Shown piece after piece: positions 49,618 to 57,857 of a DNA stretch of 64,000 nucleotides (position 1 is the stretch's first letter; every line of letters starts with the position of its first letter). Below the pieces are notes generated by a model. It saw only the letters and a list, made by a program, of their open reading frames with translations, ran no database searches and had not been told where the DNA came from. The stretch lies in contig QFZU02000064.1 in NCBI GenBank assembly GCA_003260025.2, forward strand, positions 62,001 through 126,000, read 5' to 3'. A program made the translations under genes and the position numbers. Source of the DNA: Microbispora triticiradicis. Its GTDB lineage: Bacteria; Actinomycetota; Actinomycetes; Streptosporangiales; Streptosporangiaceae.

Positions 49618-50858
49618 GGATCCTCGTCTACCCCCACACCATGGAGGTCGGGGGGAGCCAGCTCAACGCCATCGAGCTCGCGGCGGCGGTACGCGACCTC
49701 GGACACGAGGTCATGCTGGTGAGCGATCCCGGGCCGCTCGTCGAGCGGGTCAGGGCGGCGGGGCTGGAACACGTCGAGCTGGACCCGGCGAGGCGGCGCC
49801 CCGACCCGCCCACCATCCGGATGATCAGAAGGCTGGTCGCCGAGCGGGGCATCGACGTCGTGCACGGATACGAGTGGCCGCCGGGGCTGGAGGCGTACTT
49901 CGCCACGTTCGGCAGGTCGTCCGCCGCGGCCGTGTGCACGGTGATGTCCGCCGGCGTCGCGCCGTTCCTGCCCCCCGAGCTGCCGCTCGTCGTGGGTACG
50001 GAGGAACTGCGGGAGCTGGAGGCCGGGCGCCGCCGGTACGTGCGTCTCATCGAGCCGCCGGTGGACGTCGTCGCCAACGCGCCCGGCGTCCCCTCCGGGG
50101 AGTTCACCGCCCGCTTCGGCCTGGGGGACGACCGCCTCAACGTCGTCGTGGTGTGCCGCCTCGTGCCGGAGCTCAAGCTGGAGGGCCTGCTGACGGCCGT
50201 CGACGTCGTGGGCCGCCTGGCCGCCGAACTGCCGGTCCGGCTGGTCGTCGTCGGCGACGGCGCGGCCCGCGACCAGGTGGAGCGGCGGGCCGCCGAGGCC
50301 AACGCCAGGGCGGGTGAGCGGGTCGTCGTGCTGACCGGCGAGCTGTTCGACCCCCGGCCGGCGTACGCGTGCGGCGCGGTCGCGATCGGCATGGGCGGGT
50401 CGGCGCTGCGCGCCCTCGCCTTCGGCTGCCCGCTCGTCGTGCAGGGCGAGGCGGGGTTCTTCGAGACGCTCACCCCGCGGACCGTCGACCGCTTCCTCAC
50501 CGGCGGCTGGTACGGCCTCGGGAACGGCGCCGCCGAGGGTCCCCGCAGGCTGGAGGAGGCGCTTCGCCCGCTGCTGACGGACGCCGGACTGCGGACCGAG
50601 CTCGGCGCCTTCGGCCGCTCGCTCGTCGTGGAGCGTTTCAGTCTCCAGAGCGCGGCCCGCGTGCAGGAGGGCGTCTACCGGGACGCGCTGACCGGGGCGG
50701 GCCCGCGCGGCTCGCTGCGCTCGGCGCTCGGCTCGTCGGCCGCCGTGGTCGGCTACAAGGTGCGCCGCAAGTACGCGCGGGCGCGGGGCCGGGCGCCCGC
50801 CGACGACTTCAACGCCGTGGCGGCCGCCCGTGCGGAGCCGATGGCGGACAAGCGGTGA
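49614..50858 (+). CDS. GT4-family glycosyltransferase
   Basis: A 414-residue GT-B fold enzyme. ILVYPHTMEVGGSQLNAIEL is the usual GT4 start, DVVHGYEWPPGLEAYF the donor-side loop, and NVVVVCRLVPELKLEGLLTA the start of the second domain. The EX7E region reads YACGAVAIGMGGSALRALAFG, so the normal first Glu is replaced; activity or mechanism may differ. A basic C-terminal tail (YKVRRKYARARGR) could bind the membrane. It overlaps its neighbours at both ends. Confidence 0.82.
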   Translation: MRILVYPHTMEVGGSQLNAIELAAAVRDLGHEVMLVSDPGPLVERVRAAGLEHVELDPARRRPDPPTIRMIRRLVAERGIDVVHGYEWPPGLEAYFATFGRSSAAAVCTVMSAGVAPFLPPELPLVVGTEELRELEAGRRRYVRLIEPPVDVVANAPGVPSGEFTARFGLGDDRLNVVVVCRLVPELKLEGLLTAVDVVGRLAAELPVRLVVVGDGAARDQVERRAAEANARAGERVVVLTGELFDPRPAYACGAVAIGMGGSALRALAFGCPLVVQGEAGFFETLTPRTVDRFLTGGWYGLGNGAAEGPRRLEEALRPLLTDAGLRTELGAFGRSLVVERFSLQSAARVQEGVYRDALTGAGPRGSLRSALGSSAAVVGYKVRRKYARARGRAPADDFNAVAAARAEPMADKR

Positions 50859-52333
50859 GCCGGTTACGGAGCATCCGGGTGCGGGACGGCGACTCTCTGT
50901 TCGGGCAGGCGTCCCGGGCCCTCGGCTGGAGCCTCGTCAACACCGTCGTGGGAAGGCTCAGCACGCTCGCCATCGGCATCGTGCTCGCCCGGCTGCTCGG
51001 GCCGGCCGAGTTCGGCACGTTCGCCGTCGCCATGGTGGCCCTGCTGGCCGTGCTGAGCTTCAACGAGCTGGGGGTGAGCCTGGCCATCGTCCGCTGGCCG
51101 GGGGACCCGAAGGAGATCGCTCCCACGGTCGCGACCATCTCCCTCGTCTCCAGCGGCCTGATCTACCTCGCCTGCTTCGCCGGCGCGCCGGCGTTCGCCG
51201 CGGCCATGGGCAATCCGCAGGCCGCGCCCGTCGTGCGGCTGCTCGCCCTCAACGTGCTGGTGAGCGGGGCGGTGGCCGCCCCCGCCGCCATGCTCCAGAG
51301 ATACTTCAGGCAGGACAGGAAGGCCGTCGCCGACCAGGTGAACAACTGGCTGGGCGCGCTCGTGTCGATCGCCCTCGCCCTGGCCGGATGGGGCGCGATG
51401 AGCCTCGCGGTCGGGCGCCTGGCCGGTGCCGCCGGGTCGGCCCTCCTGTACATCGGGTTCGCGCCGGGCGGGCTCCGGCTCGGGTTCGACCTCTCGGTGG
51501 CCCGCAGGCTGCTGCGGTTCGGCCTGCCGCTCGCGGGGTCGAGCATCGTCGTCTTCCTCGTCGCCAACCTCGACCAGTTCGTCGTGGGGCATCTGCTGGG
51601 GGCCACCGCCCTCGGCTTCTACGTGCTGGCCTTCAACCTGTCCAACTGGCCGGTGAGCGTGTTCTCCCAGCCGGTGCGCAGCGTGGCCCCCGCCGCCTTC
51701 GCCCGGCTGCAGCACGACCCGCCGGCGCTGCGCGGGGCCTTCACCTCCACGGCCGGGCTTCTCGTCGCGGTGACGGTGCCCGTGTGCCTGCTGCTGGCCG
51801 GGGCCGCCGGGCCGCTCGTCCGGTTCGTCTACGGACCGGTGTGGGAGCCGGCCGCCTCCGCCCTGGTGTGGCTGGCCGTCTTCGGCGCGTTGCGGATCGC
51901 CTACGAGCTCGTCTACGACTACTTCGTGGTGCTCGCCTGCTCACGGGTGGTGTTCACCGTGCAGGTGATCTGGCTGATCCTGCTCGCCCCGGCGCTCGTG
52001 GTCGCGGTGCGCGCGTACGGCTTCGCCGGGGCGGGCGTCGCGCACGTCGCCGTCGCGGTGCTCGTCGTGCTGCCCATCTACCTGCGCGAGCTGAGGCGGG
52101 TCGGGGTCGGCGCGCTGGGCCTGGCGGCGAGCGTCGCGCCCGGCGTCGCCGGCGGCCTGCTCGCCGGGCTGGCCGCCGCGCTCATCGCCTGGCTGATCAG
52201 GATCGACGTGGTGGCCCTGCTCCTGGCGGGGTCCGTCACGCTGGCGGTGGTCGGCGCGCTCGTCTACCTGAAGAGGGGGGCGCTGCGCGGCCTGCGGGGC
52301 GCCGGCGCGGTGGCGGCGGAGGCCGCGACGTGA
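50855..52333 (+). CDS. Wzx-type polysaccharide flippase
   Basis: A 492-residue membrane protein of the MATE/MOP superfamily with about fourteen helices. The first opens SLVNTVVGRLSTLAIGIVLARLLGPAEFG, typical of oligosaccharide flippases (wording shortened to its parts: VNTVVGRLST and ARLLGPAEFG). DQFVVGHLLGATALGFYVLA is a second family marker. It should move the undecaprenyl-linked repeat unit to the outer face. Codon 4 is TTA. GTG 50855 overlaps the upstream stop and the end overlaps the acyltransferase start. Confidence 0.9.
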   Translation: MSRLRSIRVRDGDSLFGQASRALGWSLVNTVVGRLSTLAIGIVLARLLGPAEFGTFAVAMVALLAVLSFNELGVSLAIVRWPGDPKEIAPTVATISLVSSGLIYLACFAGAPAFAAAMGNPQAAPVVRLLALNVLVSGAVAAPAAMLQRYFRQDRKAVADQVNNWLGALVSIALALAGWGAMSLAVGRLAGAAGSALLYIGFAPGGLRLGFDLSVARRLLRFGLPLAGSSIVVFLVANLDQFVVGHLLGATALGFYVLAFNLSNWPVSVFSQPVRSVAPAAFARLQHDPPALRGAFTSTAGLLVAVTVPVCLLLAGAAGPLVRFVYGPVWEPAASALVWLAVFGALRIAYELVYDYFVVLACSRVVFTVQVIWLILLAPALVVAVRAYGFAGAGVAHVAVAVLVVLPIYLRELRRVGVGALGLAASVAPGVAGGLLAGLAAALIAWLIRIDVVALLLAGSVTLAVVGALVYLKRGALRGLRGAGAVAAEAAT

Positions 52334-52983
52334 TCCCCGAGGATCTGGTGCTCGTCGGGGCGGGGGGCTTCGCCAGGGAGACCGCCCAGCTGGCGCTGGC
52401 GTCCGCCGGCCGCTGGCGGCTGCTCGGCTTCCTGGACGACGACCCGGCCCGCCATGGGACCCTCGTGGACGGCCTGCCCGTCCTCGGCGGCGTCGCCGCG
52501 CTGCCGGACCACGCCCGGCTCGTCGTCTGCACCGGCAGGCCGGACGACTACGCCAGCCGCCTCCGGATCGTGGCACGGCTCGGCCTGCCCGCGGAACGGT
52601 ACGCCACCCTCGTGCACCCCACCGCCGTGGTGTCCGCAACCTCCCGGGTGGGTCCCGGATCGGTGGTGCAGGCACAGTGCGTGCTGACCGCCTCGGTCGA
52701 GGTGGGCGCCCATGTCGCGGTGATGCCCCACGTCACCCTCACCCATGACGACGTGGTGGAGGACTTCGCCACCATCGCCTCCGGCGTACGGCTGGCGGGC
52801 GGGGTGCGGATCCGCCGCGGCGCCTACCTGGGCGCCGGGGCGCTCGTCCGGGAGAACCGTACCGTCGGGGCCTGGTCGCTCGTCGGCATGGGGTCGGTCG
52901 TGACCAGGGACGTGCCCGAGGGCGAGGTGTGGGCGGGCAACCCCGCCCGGTACCTCCGCCCGGCGCCCGTGAATCCAACGTGA
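52330..52983 (+). CDS. PglD/NeuD-type sugar acyltransferase
   Basis: A 217-residue two-part enzyme: a Rossmann-like N-terminal domain (LVLVGAGGFARETAQLALA, then LLGFLDDDPARHG) that binds the nucleotide sugar, and a left-handed beta-helix (HPTAVVSATSRVGPGSVVQA to VWAGNPARYL) that binds acetyl-CoA. PglD members N-acetylate 4-amino sugars; NeuD members O-acetylate sialic acids. Position after an aminotransferase favours the PglD role. GTG 52330 overlaps the flippase stop. Confidence 0.88.
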   Translation: MIPEDLVLVGAGGFARETAQLALASAGRWRLLGFLDDDPARHGTLVDGLPVLGGVAALPDHARLVVCTGRPDDYASRLRIVARLGLPAERYATLVHPTAVVSATSRVGPGSVVQAQCVLTASVEVGAHVAVMPHVTLTHDDVVEDFATIASGVRLAGGVRIRRGAYLGAGALVRENRTVGAWSLVGMGSVVTRDVPEGEVWAGNPARYLRPAPVNPT

Positions 52984-53008
52984 CAGCCACATGGCAGAAG
53001 GAGCTTCT

Positions 53009-54115
53009 GTGATCCCGTTCGTCGACCTGCGGGCCGCTCACGAGGAGGTGGCGGAGGAGATCGACGCCGGCTTCGCCCGCGTGCTCGGCTCCACCGCCTT
53101 CATGCAGGGGCCGGACGTGGCCGCGTTCGAGGAGGAGTACGCCGCCTTCAGCGGCGTCGCGCACTGCGTCGGCGTCGCGAACGGCACCGACGCGATCGAA
53201 CTCGCGCTGCGAGCGCTGGGGGCGGGACCCGGATCGGAGGTGGTCCTGCCCGCCAACACGTTCGTGGCCACCGCCGAGGCGGTGCTCAGGGCGGGGGCAC
53301 GGCCGGTCCTCGTCGACGCCGAGCCGGCCCGCCTGCTGATCGACCCGGACCGGCTCGCCGCCGCGATCACCCCGCGCACCGCGGCGATCGTCCCCGTCCA
53401 CCTGTACGGCCGGCTGGCCCGGATGGACCGGATCGCCGAGGTCGCCGGGGACGTTCCGGTCCTGGAGGACGCCGCCCAGTCCCAGGGCGCGACCCGCGAC
53501 GGAGTCGGCTCCGGCGGATTCGGAGCCATCGCCGCCACCAGCTTCTACCCCGGCAAGAACCTCGGCGCGTACGGCGACGCGGGCGCGGTCACCACCGGCT
53601 CGGCCGAGCTGGCCAGAAGGGTGCGCCTGCTGGGCAACCACGGCAGCGTCGTGAAATACCGGCACGAGACGCTCGGCTTCAACTCACGCCTCGACACTCT
53701 CCAGGCCGTGGTGCTGCGTGCGAAGCTGCGGCGGCTCGCCGAGTGGAACGACCGGCGGCGGAGGGCGGCGGCCCGTTACGGCGAGTTGCTGGCCGACCTC
53801 GTGGACGCGGGGGTGACCCTCCCGGCCTCTCCTGAGGAGGCGCTGGGCACCGACCATGTCTGGCACCTCTACGTGATCCGGGTGCCCGACCGCGACCGCG
53901 TGCTCGCCGGTCTGCACGAGCAGGGGGTGCAGGCCCAGATCCACTACCCGGTGCCGGTGCACCTCCAGCCGGCGTTCGCGGACCTCGGGTATCGCGCGGG
54001 CGACTTCCCGGTGGCCGAGCGCGCGGCCGGAGAGATCCTCTCCCTGCCGATCTTCCCGCACATCACTCCGGAACAGCAGGAGGAGGTGGCCGGGGCGCTC
54101 CGCAAGGCGCTGTGA
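53009..54115 (+). CDS. DegT/DnrJ/EryC1/StrS aminotransferase (second copy)
   Basis: A 368-residue PLP enzyme of the WbpE/QdtB-like branch. IPFVDLRAAHEEVAEEIDAG, GVANGTDAIELALRALGAGP, PANTFVATAEAVL and VLEDAAQSQGAT are diagnostic; the PLP lysine is in SFYPGKNLGAYGDAG. NHGSVVKYRHETLGFNSRLD is the substrate loop. The branch usually makes 3-amino sugars, matching the WbpD-type acetyltransferase at 39329. GTG 53009 is favoured because GAAGGAG ends five bases upstream; ATG 52991 is the alternative. An IS remnant begins 30 bp after the stop. Confidence 0.88.
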   Translation: MIPFVDLRAAHEEVAEEIDAGFARVLGSTAFMQGPDVAAFEEEYAAFSGVAHCVGVANGTDAIELALRALGAGPGSEVVLPANTFVATAEAVLRAGARPVLVDAEPARLLIDPDRLAAAITPRTAAIVPVHLYGRLARMDRIAEVAGDVPVLEDAAQSQGATRDGVGSGGFGAIAATSFYPGKNLGAYGDAGAVTTGSAELARRVRLLGNHGSVVKYRHETLGFNSRLDTLQAVVLRAKLRRLAEWNDRRRRAAARYGELLADLVDAGVTLPASPEEALGTDHVWHLYVIRVPDRDRVLAGLHEQGVQAQIHYPVPVHLQPAFADLGYRAGDFPVAERAAGEILSLPIFPHITPEQQEEVAGALRKAL

Positions 54116-54145
54116 CCTCTGGCCCGGAACCCGGCGGCACGGCCG

Positions 54146-54598
54146 CTTGGTGGTCACGTCCGTAAATCCTTCGGGGGTTACGCAGCGACGTCGAGTACGC
54201 CAGGCCGATGCTCGCAGTGATCCTGCTGCTGGGAGTGATGCTCTTTCTGTTCGTGTCGCTCGATCCGGGCTGTCAGGTCCTCGAGGTCGGCCGGGGTGAA
54301 CTTCCATCTGAAGGGCCGAGCGGTCTCGTTGTAACGCCGCCAGGGTGGGGTGGCAGCGGCAGCGGGCCTGGATCGATGTTTTCTCATCGGAGGAGATCAC
54401 GTACTCGTGCCGGTGAGTGGTTGCCCGTCCCAGACCCGCTGGTAGAGGTCCAGCAGGCGGGCGGCCCTGGTGGCGAAGTCGGGGTCGCGGATGAATATCC
54501 ACGAGGCCTACTGCCAGGGCTCGACTGTGCCTGCGGCCTCTACCTCAGCCAACGCTGACCCATGCACCCCCGACGGACTTACTAACGAGACCACTTAG
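54146..54598 (-). mobile_element. internally deleted IS630-like element (left copy)
   Basis: A 453-bp element bounded by imperfect terminal inverted repeats CTTGGTGGTC (54146-54155) and GACCACTTAG (54589-54598). Minus-strand translation, with frameshifts, gives IS630-type pieces: IRDPDFATRAARLLDLYQ, EYVISSDEKTSIQAR (first catalytic Asp region), then a jump to RRYNETARPFRWKF near the C-terminus. The DNGSSH part is missing, so the copy is dead. Its outer 191 bp are repeated in inverted orientation at 56545-56735. Confidence 0.8.
54150..54340. repeat. 191-bp inverted repeat, left arm
   Basis: By eye, 189 of 191 positions match the reverse complement of 56545-56735. The repeat covers the 3' end of the IS630-like transposase and the element's outer end. 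Confidence 0.9.
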
Positions 54599-54728
54599 TC
54601 ATTTCTTGGACCAATAGCACAAGGCACGGCATCGAATTCGGTTCTTCGCCTCTTGACTGTTGGGCGATCGCACGTCTGGTTACCACAGTCGGCGAGGGCG
54701 TGCGACCGCGGCGCGCGAGGTCGTCAAC

Positions 54729-55715
54729 TCACGAGTAGCTCATCTCCGCCAGGCCCTTCTCCAGCGTCACGTCAGGCGAGTAGCCCAGTTCCTTCCTGGC
54801 GGCGGTGATGTCGTAGGAACGGTCATGGCCGGTGAAGCTGACGAGCCAGTTCGTCAGCGGCGGCGCCGTCTTGCGGCGAAGCAGGCGTGCGGTGCGGTCC
54901 ATCATCGCCGCCATGGGCGCCGCCATCGCCAGAGGGACGCTGCGGCTCTTGGACAGATCCACGCCGCGGGTCGCCAGCAAGGGGGTGAAGAAGTCGCGGA
55001 TGGGGATCGGCGTGCCGTCCGTCACGTAGTAGACCCCCTTGTGGCGGCCCCGCGTGAGCGCGAGGATCGCGGCACCGGCCAGGTTCTCGACGTGTACGAA
55101 GTCGACGATGTGCCGGCCCTTGTCGATCCAGGCGAACCGTCCGGCCTCGGCGACCTTGACCATCTCGTTGATCGTCGTCATTCCGCGGCCCCAGATGAAC
55201 GGCGGGCGGAGCACCACCAGTTCGGTCTTCCCGCTGCGGGCTTTCAGGAGTGCGCGCTCGGTGGCCAGCTTGACGCGGCTGTAGGCGATGTTCGGCCGGC
55301 CTTCTGGCGTCGACTCGTCGACGACGGGACGGCGTTGACTGCCCGTGGAGACGGACGCGGCGCTGATGAGCACGAAGCGTCGCGCCCCGGCCGCGACGCT
55401 CGCGGCGTGCAGGGCGGCCGTCGGCACGTGATTGGCCTGTTCGAAGAGCGAGTCGGGCCCCCAGAACTCCATGTGAGCCGCGACGTGCACGACCGCGTCG
55501 GCCTCGCGCAGCCCGGCGAGCCACGTCGGCCCGGGGGAGGCGGCCCGGCCGAGTTCGGCGAGATCGCCTGGCACGGGTTCGGCTCCAGCGGCGCGTACCC
55601 GCTGGATGCTCGGGCCCGATCTGGCCAGTGCCATGACCTCATGTCCTTCGGCGACGAGGCGGTGGACGAGGGTTCCGCCGACGAAACCGCTGCCGCCGGT
55701 GATGAAGATCTTCAT
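54729..55715 (-). CDS. NAD-dependent epimerase/dehydratase (3-beta-HSD-like)
   Basis: A 328-residue extended-SDR protein. IFITGGSGFVGGTLVHRLV (about 3-21) binds NAD(P); HVAAHMEFWGPDSLFEQAN, the catalytic Ser region LISAASVSTGS, YSRVKLATE as the YxxxK motif, and LRPPFIWGRG place it near 3-beta-hydroxysteroid dehydrogenase/isomerase-like and dihydroflavonol-reductase-like enzymes. AGGAG precedes ATG 55715. It is divergent from a MarR regulator gene, and both sit between inverted IS remnants, so the pair probably arrived together. It need not belong to the polysaccharide pathway. Confidence 0.85.
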   Translation of the reverse strand: MKIFITGGSGFVGGTLVHRLVAEGHEVMALARSGPSIQRVRAAGAEPVPGDLAELGRAASPGPTWLAGLREADAVVHVAAHMEFWGPDSLFEQANHVPTAALHAASVAAGARRFVLISAASVSTGSQRRPVVDESTPEGRPNIAYSRVKLATERALLKARSGKTELVVLRPPFIWGRGMTTINEMVKVAEAGRFAWIDKGRHIVDFVHVENLAGAAILALTRGRHKGVYYVTDGTPIPIRDFFTPLLATRGVDLSKSRSVPLAMAAPMAAMMDRTARLLRRKTAPPLTNWLVSFTGHDRSYDITAARKELGYSPDVTLEKGLAEMSYS

Positions 55716-55802
55716 TTTTTGACTCCTGGTGATTGAGAACGCACCCCTCGTGCGCACCTGGTTTCGATGTGGCTCGGCATGCGACCCGGGCCGCTCCACC
55801 AT

Positions 55803-55843
55803 ATGCATCGACGCCAAATAGTAAGATATCAATGCATCGATGC
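55803..55843. promoter_or_regulatory. candidate MarR operator region
   Basis: ATGCATCGA occurs at 55803-55811 and again at 55832-55840; the second copy forms the perfect palindrome GCATCGATGC (55834-55843). The stretch is AT-rich and lies between the divergent epimerase and MarR genes. Confidence 0.5.
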
Positions 55844-55889
55844 CTATGTAACCTCCCGTACGATGGGTGCGTCAAGTGGGAGGTGGGCC

Positions 55890-56342
55890 ATGCCACACGC
55901 GAACAAGGGCCTGACCGCGGCACAGGTCGCCGACGAGTTCAGCCGTGCAGCGAAGGTCCTCGTACGTCACTTCAATGAGCGTCTGGGCGAGCACGGGGTG
56001 TCGACGCCGAGGTCCCGCCTGGTGGTGGAGGTGGCGCGTTCGCAGCCCGTCCGGCTCACCGAACTCGCTCTCGCGGTCGGCATCGCGCAGGGGACCGCCT
56101 CCACCCTGGTCGAAGCGCTCGTCCGCGACGGACTGCTCGAACGCCAGACCAGCGCGGACGACCGCCGGTCCGTACTCCTTCGAGTGACGGAGCAAGGGGC
56201 CGCACTGGCTCAGGACTGGACGGCTGGCTATGAGCTGGCGGCCGAAGAGCTGTTCAGGCCCCTCACCCCCGAGCAACTGTCGACGCTGGTCGACATACTG
56301 CGGACGCTCAGCGCCGGCGAGGCGTCGGCCGCCGGCGACTGA
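55890..56342 (+). CDS. MarR-family regulator
   Basis: A 150-residue winged-helix repressor. VRLTELALAVGIAQGTASTL is the recognition region, LVRDGLLERQTSADDRRSVL with its DxRS turn forms the wing, and helices at both ends make the dimer interface. GGGAGG lies six bases before ATG 55890. It probably represses itself and the divergent epimerase gene through the ATGCATCGA sites. The inducer is unknown. Confidence 0.88.
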   Translation: MPHANKGLTAAQVADEFSRAAKVLVRHFNERLGEHGVSTPRSRLVVEVARSQPVRLTELALAVGIAQGTASTLVEALVRDGLLERQTSADDRRSVLLRVTEQGAALAQDWTAGYELAAEELFRPLTPEQLSTLVDILRTLSAGEASAAGD

Positions 56343-56389
56343 AGAAGGCATTACCGGCGCGTGGACTGCCGGAGCGTCGCTCGCCAGTG

Positions 56390-56739
56390 ATGAAGCCGCA
56401 TGATCGGGCATTGCACGGCCACGACCGGCATCGTCCCGTTCATGACCCTCGTTGAGAAGGTCATGACCGCCGAACCCTACACCTCCGCCAAGCGGGTGTT
56501 CTGGGTGGTCGACAACGGCTCCTCCCACCGCGGCAAGGCAGCGAGCGGCGTTACAACGAGACCGCTCGGCCCTTCAGATGGAAGCTCACCCCGGCCGACC
56601 TCGAGGACCTGACAGCCCGGATCGAGCGACACGAACAGAAAGAGCATCACTCCCAGCAGCAGGATCACTGCGAGCATCAGCCTGGCGTACTCGACGTCGC
56701 TGCGTAACCCCCGAAGGATTTACGGACGTGACCACTTAG
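56390..56739 (+). pseudogene. internally deleted IS630-like transposase (right copy)
   Basis: A remnant on the plus strand. TATTGIVPFMTLVEKVMTAE and RVFWVVDNGSSHRGKAA preserve the second catalytic region, then the sequence jumps to RRYNETARPF and the C-terminal end. The region with the first Asp, present in the left copy, is missing here. The element's end is GACCACTTAG (56730-56739). Its last part is the right arm of the 191-bp inverted repeat. Confidence 0.8.
56545..56735. repeat. 191-bp inverted repeat, right arm
   Basis: Reverse complement of 54150-54340 with two differences seen by eye. Together the arms bracket the epimerase/MarR module. Confidence 0.9.
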
Positions 56740-57857
56740 GCGGCGGTGACGACTTCGAGCGCCTGCCGGGCGGCCCGGTCCCAGCTGAACCACTCCACGG
56801 TCGCGGCGGCGTCCTTCCGGCACCGGGCGTAGAGCCCGTCGTCGTCCAGGATCCCGGCGATCGTCTCAGCCAGCTCGGCCGGGTCGTCGCCGCGGACCAG
56901 GCCGCCGTTCTCACCCGGGCGGATGATCTCCGGCATGGCGAAGGCGTCGCGGCCCACGCACGGGACGCCCCGGGCGAGGGCCTCGGCGAAGACGATCCCG
57001 AAGGCCTCCAGATGCGACGGCATGACGAACAGATCGTGCTCGTCCCACAGCGCGGCGACCTCGGCGGGGGGCAGCTGCCCGAGGAACCGGACGCCCTCCG
57101 GCGGCTCGCCGGGCAACGGCCAGGCGGGGGGTCCCGCCACGGTGAGGGTGAGGGACGGGTCGAAGTCGCGGCGCAGCAGCCGGGTGGCCGCGACCACCAG
57201 CGCTCCCGCCTTGCGCCGGAAATCACCGCCCACGAACAGCAGCCGTCGCCGGGGCCGTTCCCGTTCGGGCAGGGGACGGGAGGGGTCGCCTGCGGACGTG
57301 ATGCCCGGATGCACGACGTGCACCTTCCCCGCGGGCAGCCCGGTCACCTCCACGAGCGTCCGGGCGAACCAGGAGCTCATCGCCAGCACCCCCGTCGCGC
57401 GCGCGTAGATGTCGAGCTGGCGCTCGCGCCTGCGCCGCATCATGCCGGGCGAGATGTTGGGCAGCACGGCGTGCGGGTTGTCCGGGTCGTGCACGCTGAG
57501 CAGCGCGTCGTAGCTCAGGTCCTGGTAGAGGAAGAAAGGCGCCGGCAGCGGCGCGATGTCCTGGATCTGCAGGACCGCCTCGCAGTCCGAGCCCCGCAGC
57601 GAGCGCAGCAGCGCCCTGCGGCAGTACTCGTCGGTGATCCTCGAGTACTTCCACGTCGTGGCCAGCCTGCCGTGGCGGGGCCGTGCATGGGCGGCGCGCA
57701 GGGCGGTGCGGACCGTCTTCGGGATCTCCACACCGAGATCAACCAGGTCGGCTCGTTCGCGCATCGCCGCGCGCAGGTTCCAAGGAGTGTACGACCAGGT
57801 CCTGCGGGGATCCTCGTCCCACAAGCAGGCGAAGCCAACGCGGGGATACGGCGACAT
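56736..57857 (-). CDS. GT4-family glycosyltransferase
   Basis: A 373-residue GT-B fold enzyme. It opens RVGFACLWDEDPRRTWSYTP; the second domain has RRRLLFVGGDFRRKAGALVV, GVRFLGQLPPAEVAALWDEH and the EX7E motif in SHLEAFGIVFAEALARGVPC. ATG 57857 has GGAGG five bases upstream. Its first 119 bases overlap the end of the upstream ligase gene in another frame, and its TAA stop (56738-56736) lies within the terminal repeat of the IS remnant, so the original C-terminus may have been lost. Donor and acceptor are unknown. Confidence 0.87.
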   Translation of the reverse strand: MSPYPRVGFACLWDEDPRRTWSYTPWNLRAAMRERADLVDLGVEIPKTVRTALRAAHARPRHGRLATTWKYSRITDEYCRRALLRSLRGSDCEAVLQIQDIAPLPAPFFLYQDLSYDALLSVHDPDNPHAVLPNISPGMMRRRRERQLDIYARATGVLAMSSWFARTLVEVTGLPAGKVHVVHPGITSAGDPSRPLPERERPRRRLLFVGGDFRRKAGALVVAATRLLRRDFDPSLTLTVAGPPAWPLPGEPPEGVRFLGQLPPAEVAALWDEHDLFVMPSHLEAFGIVFAEALARGVPCVGRDAFAMPEIIRPGENGGLVRGDDPAELAETIAGILDDDGLYARCRKDAAATVEWFSWDRAARQALEVVTAA

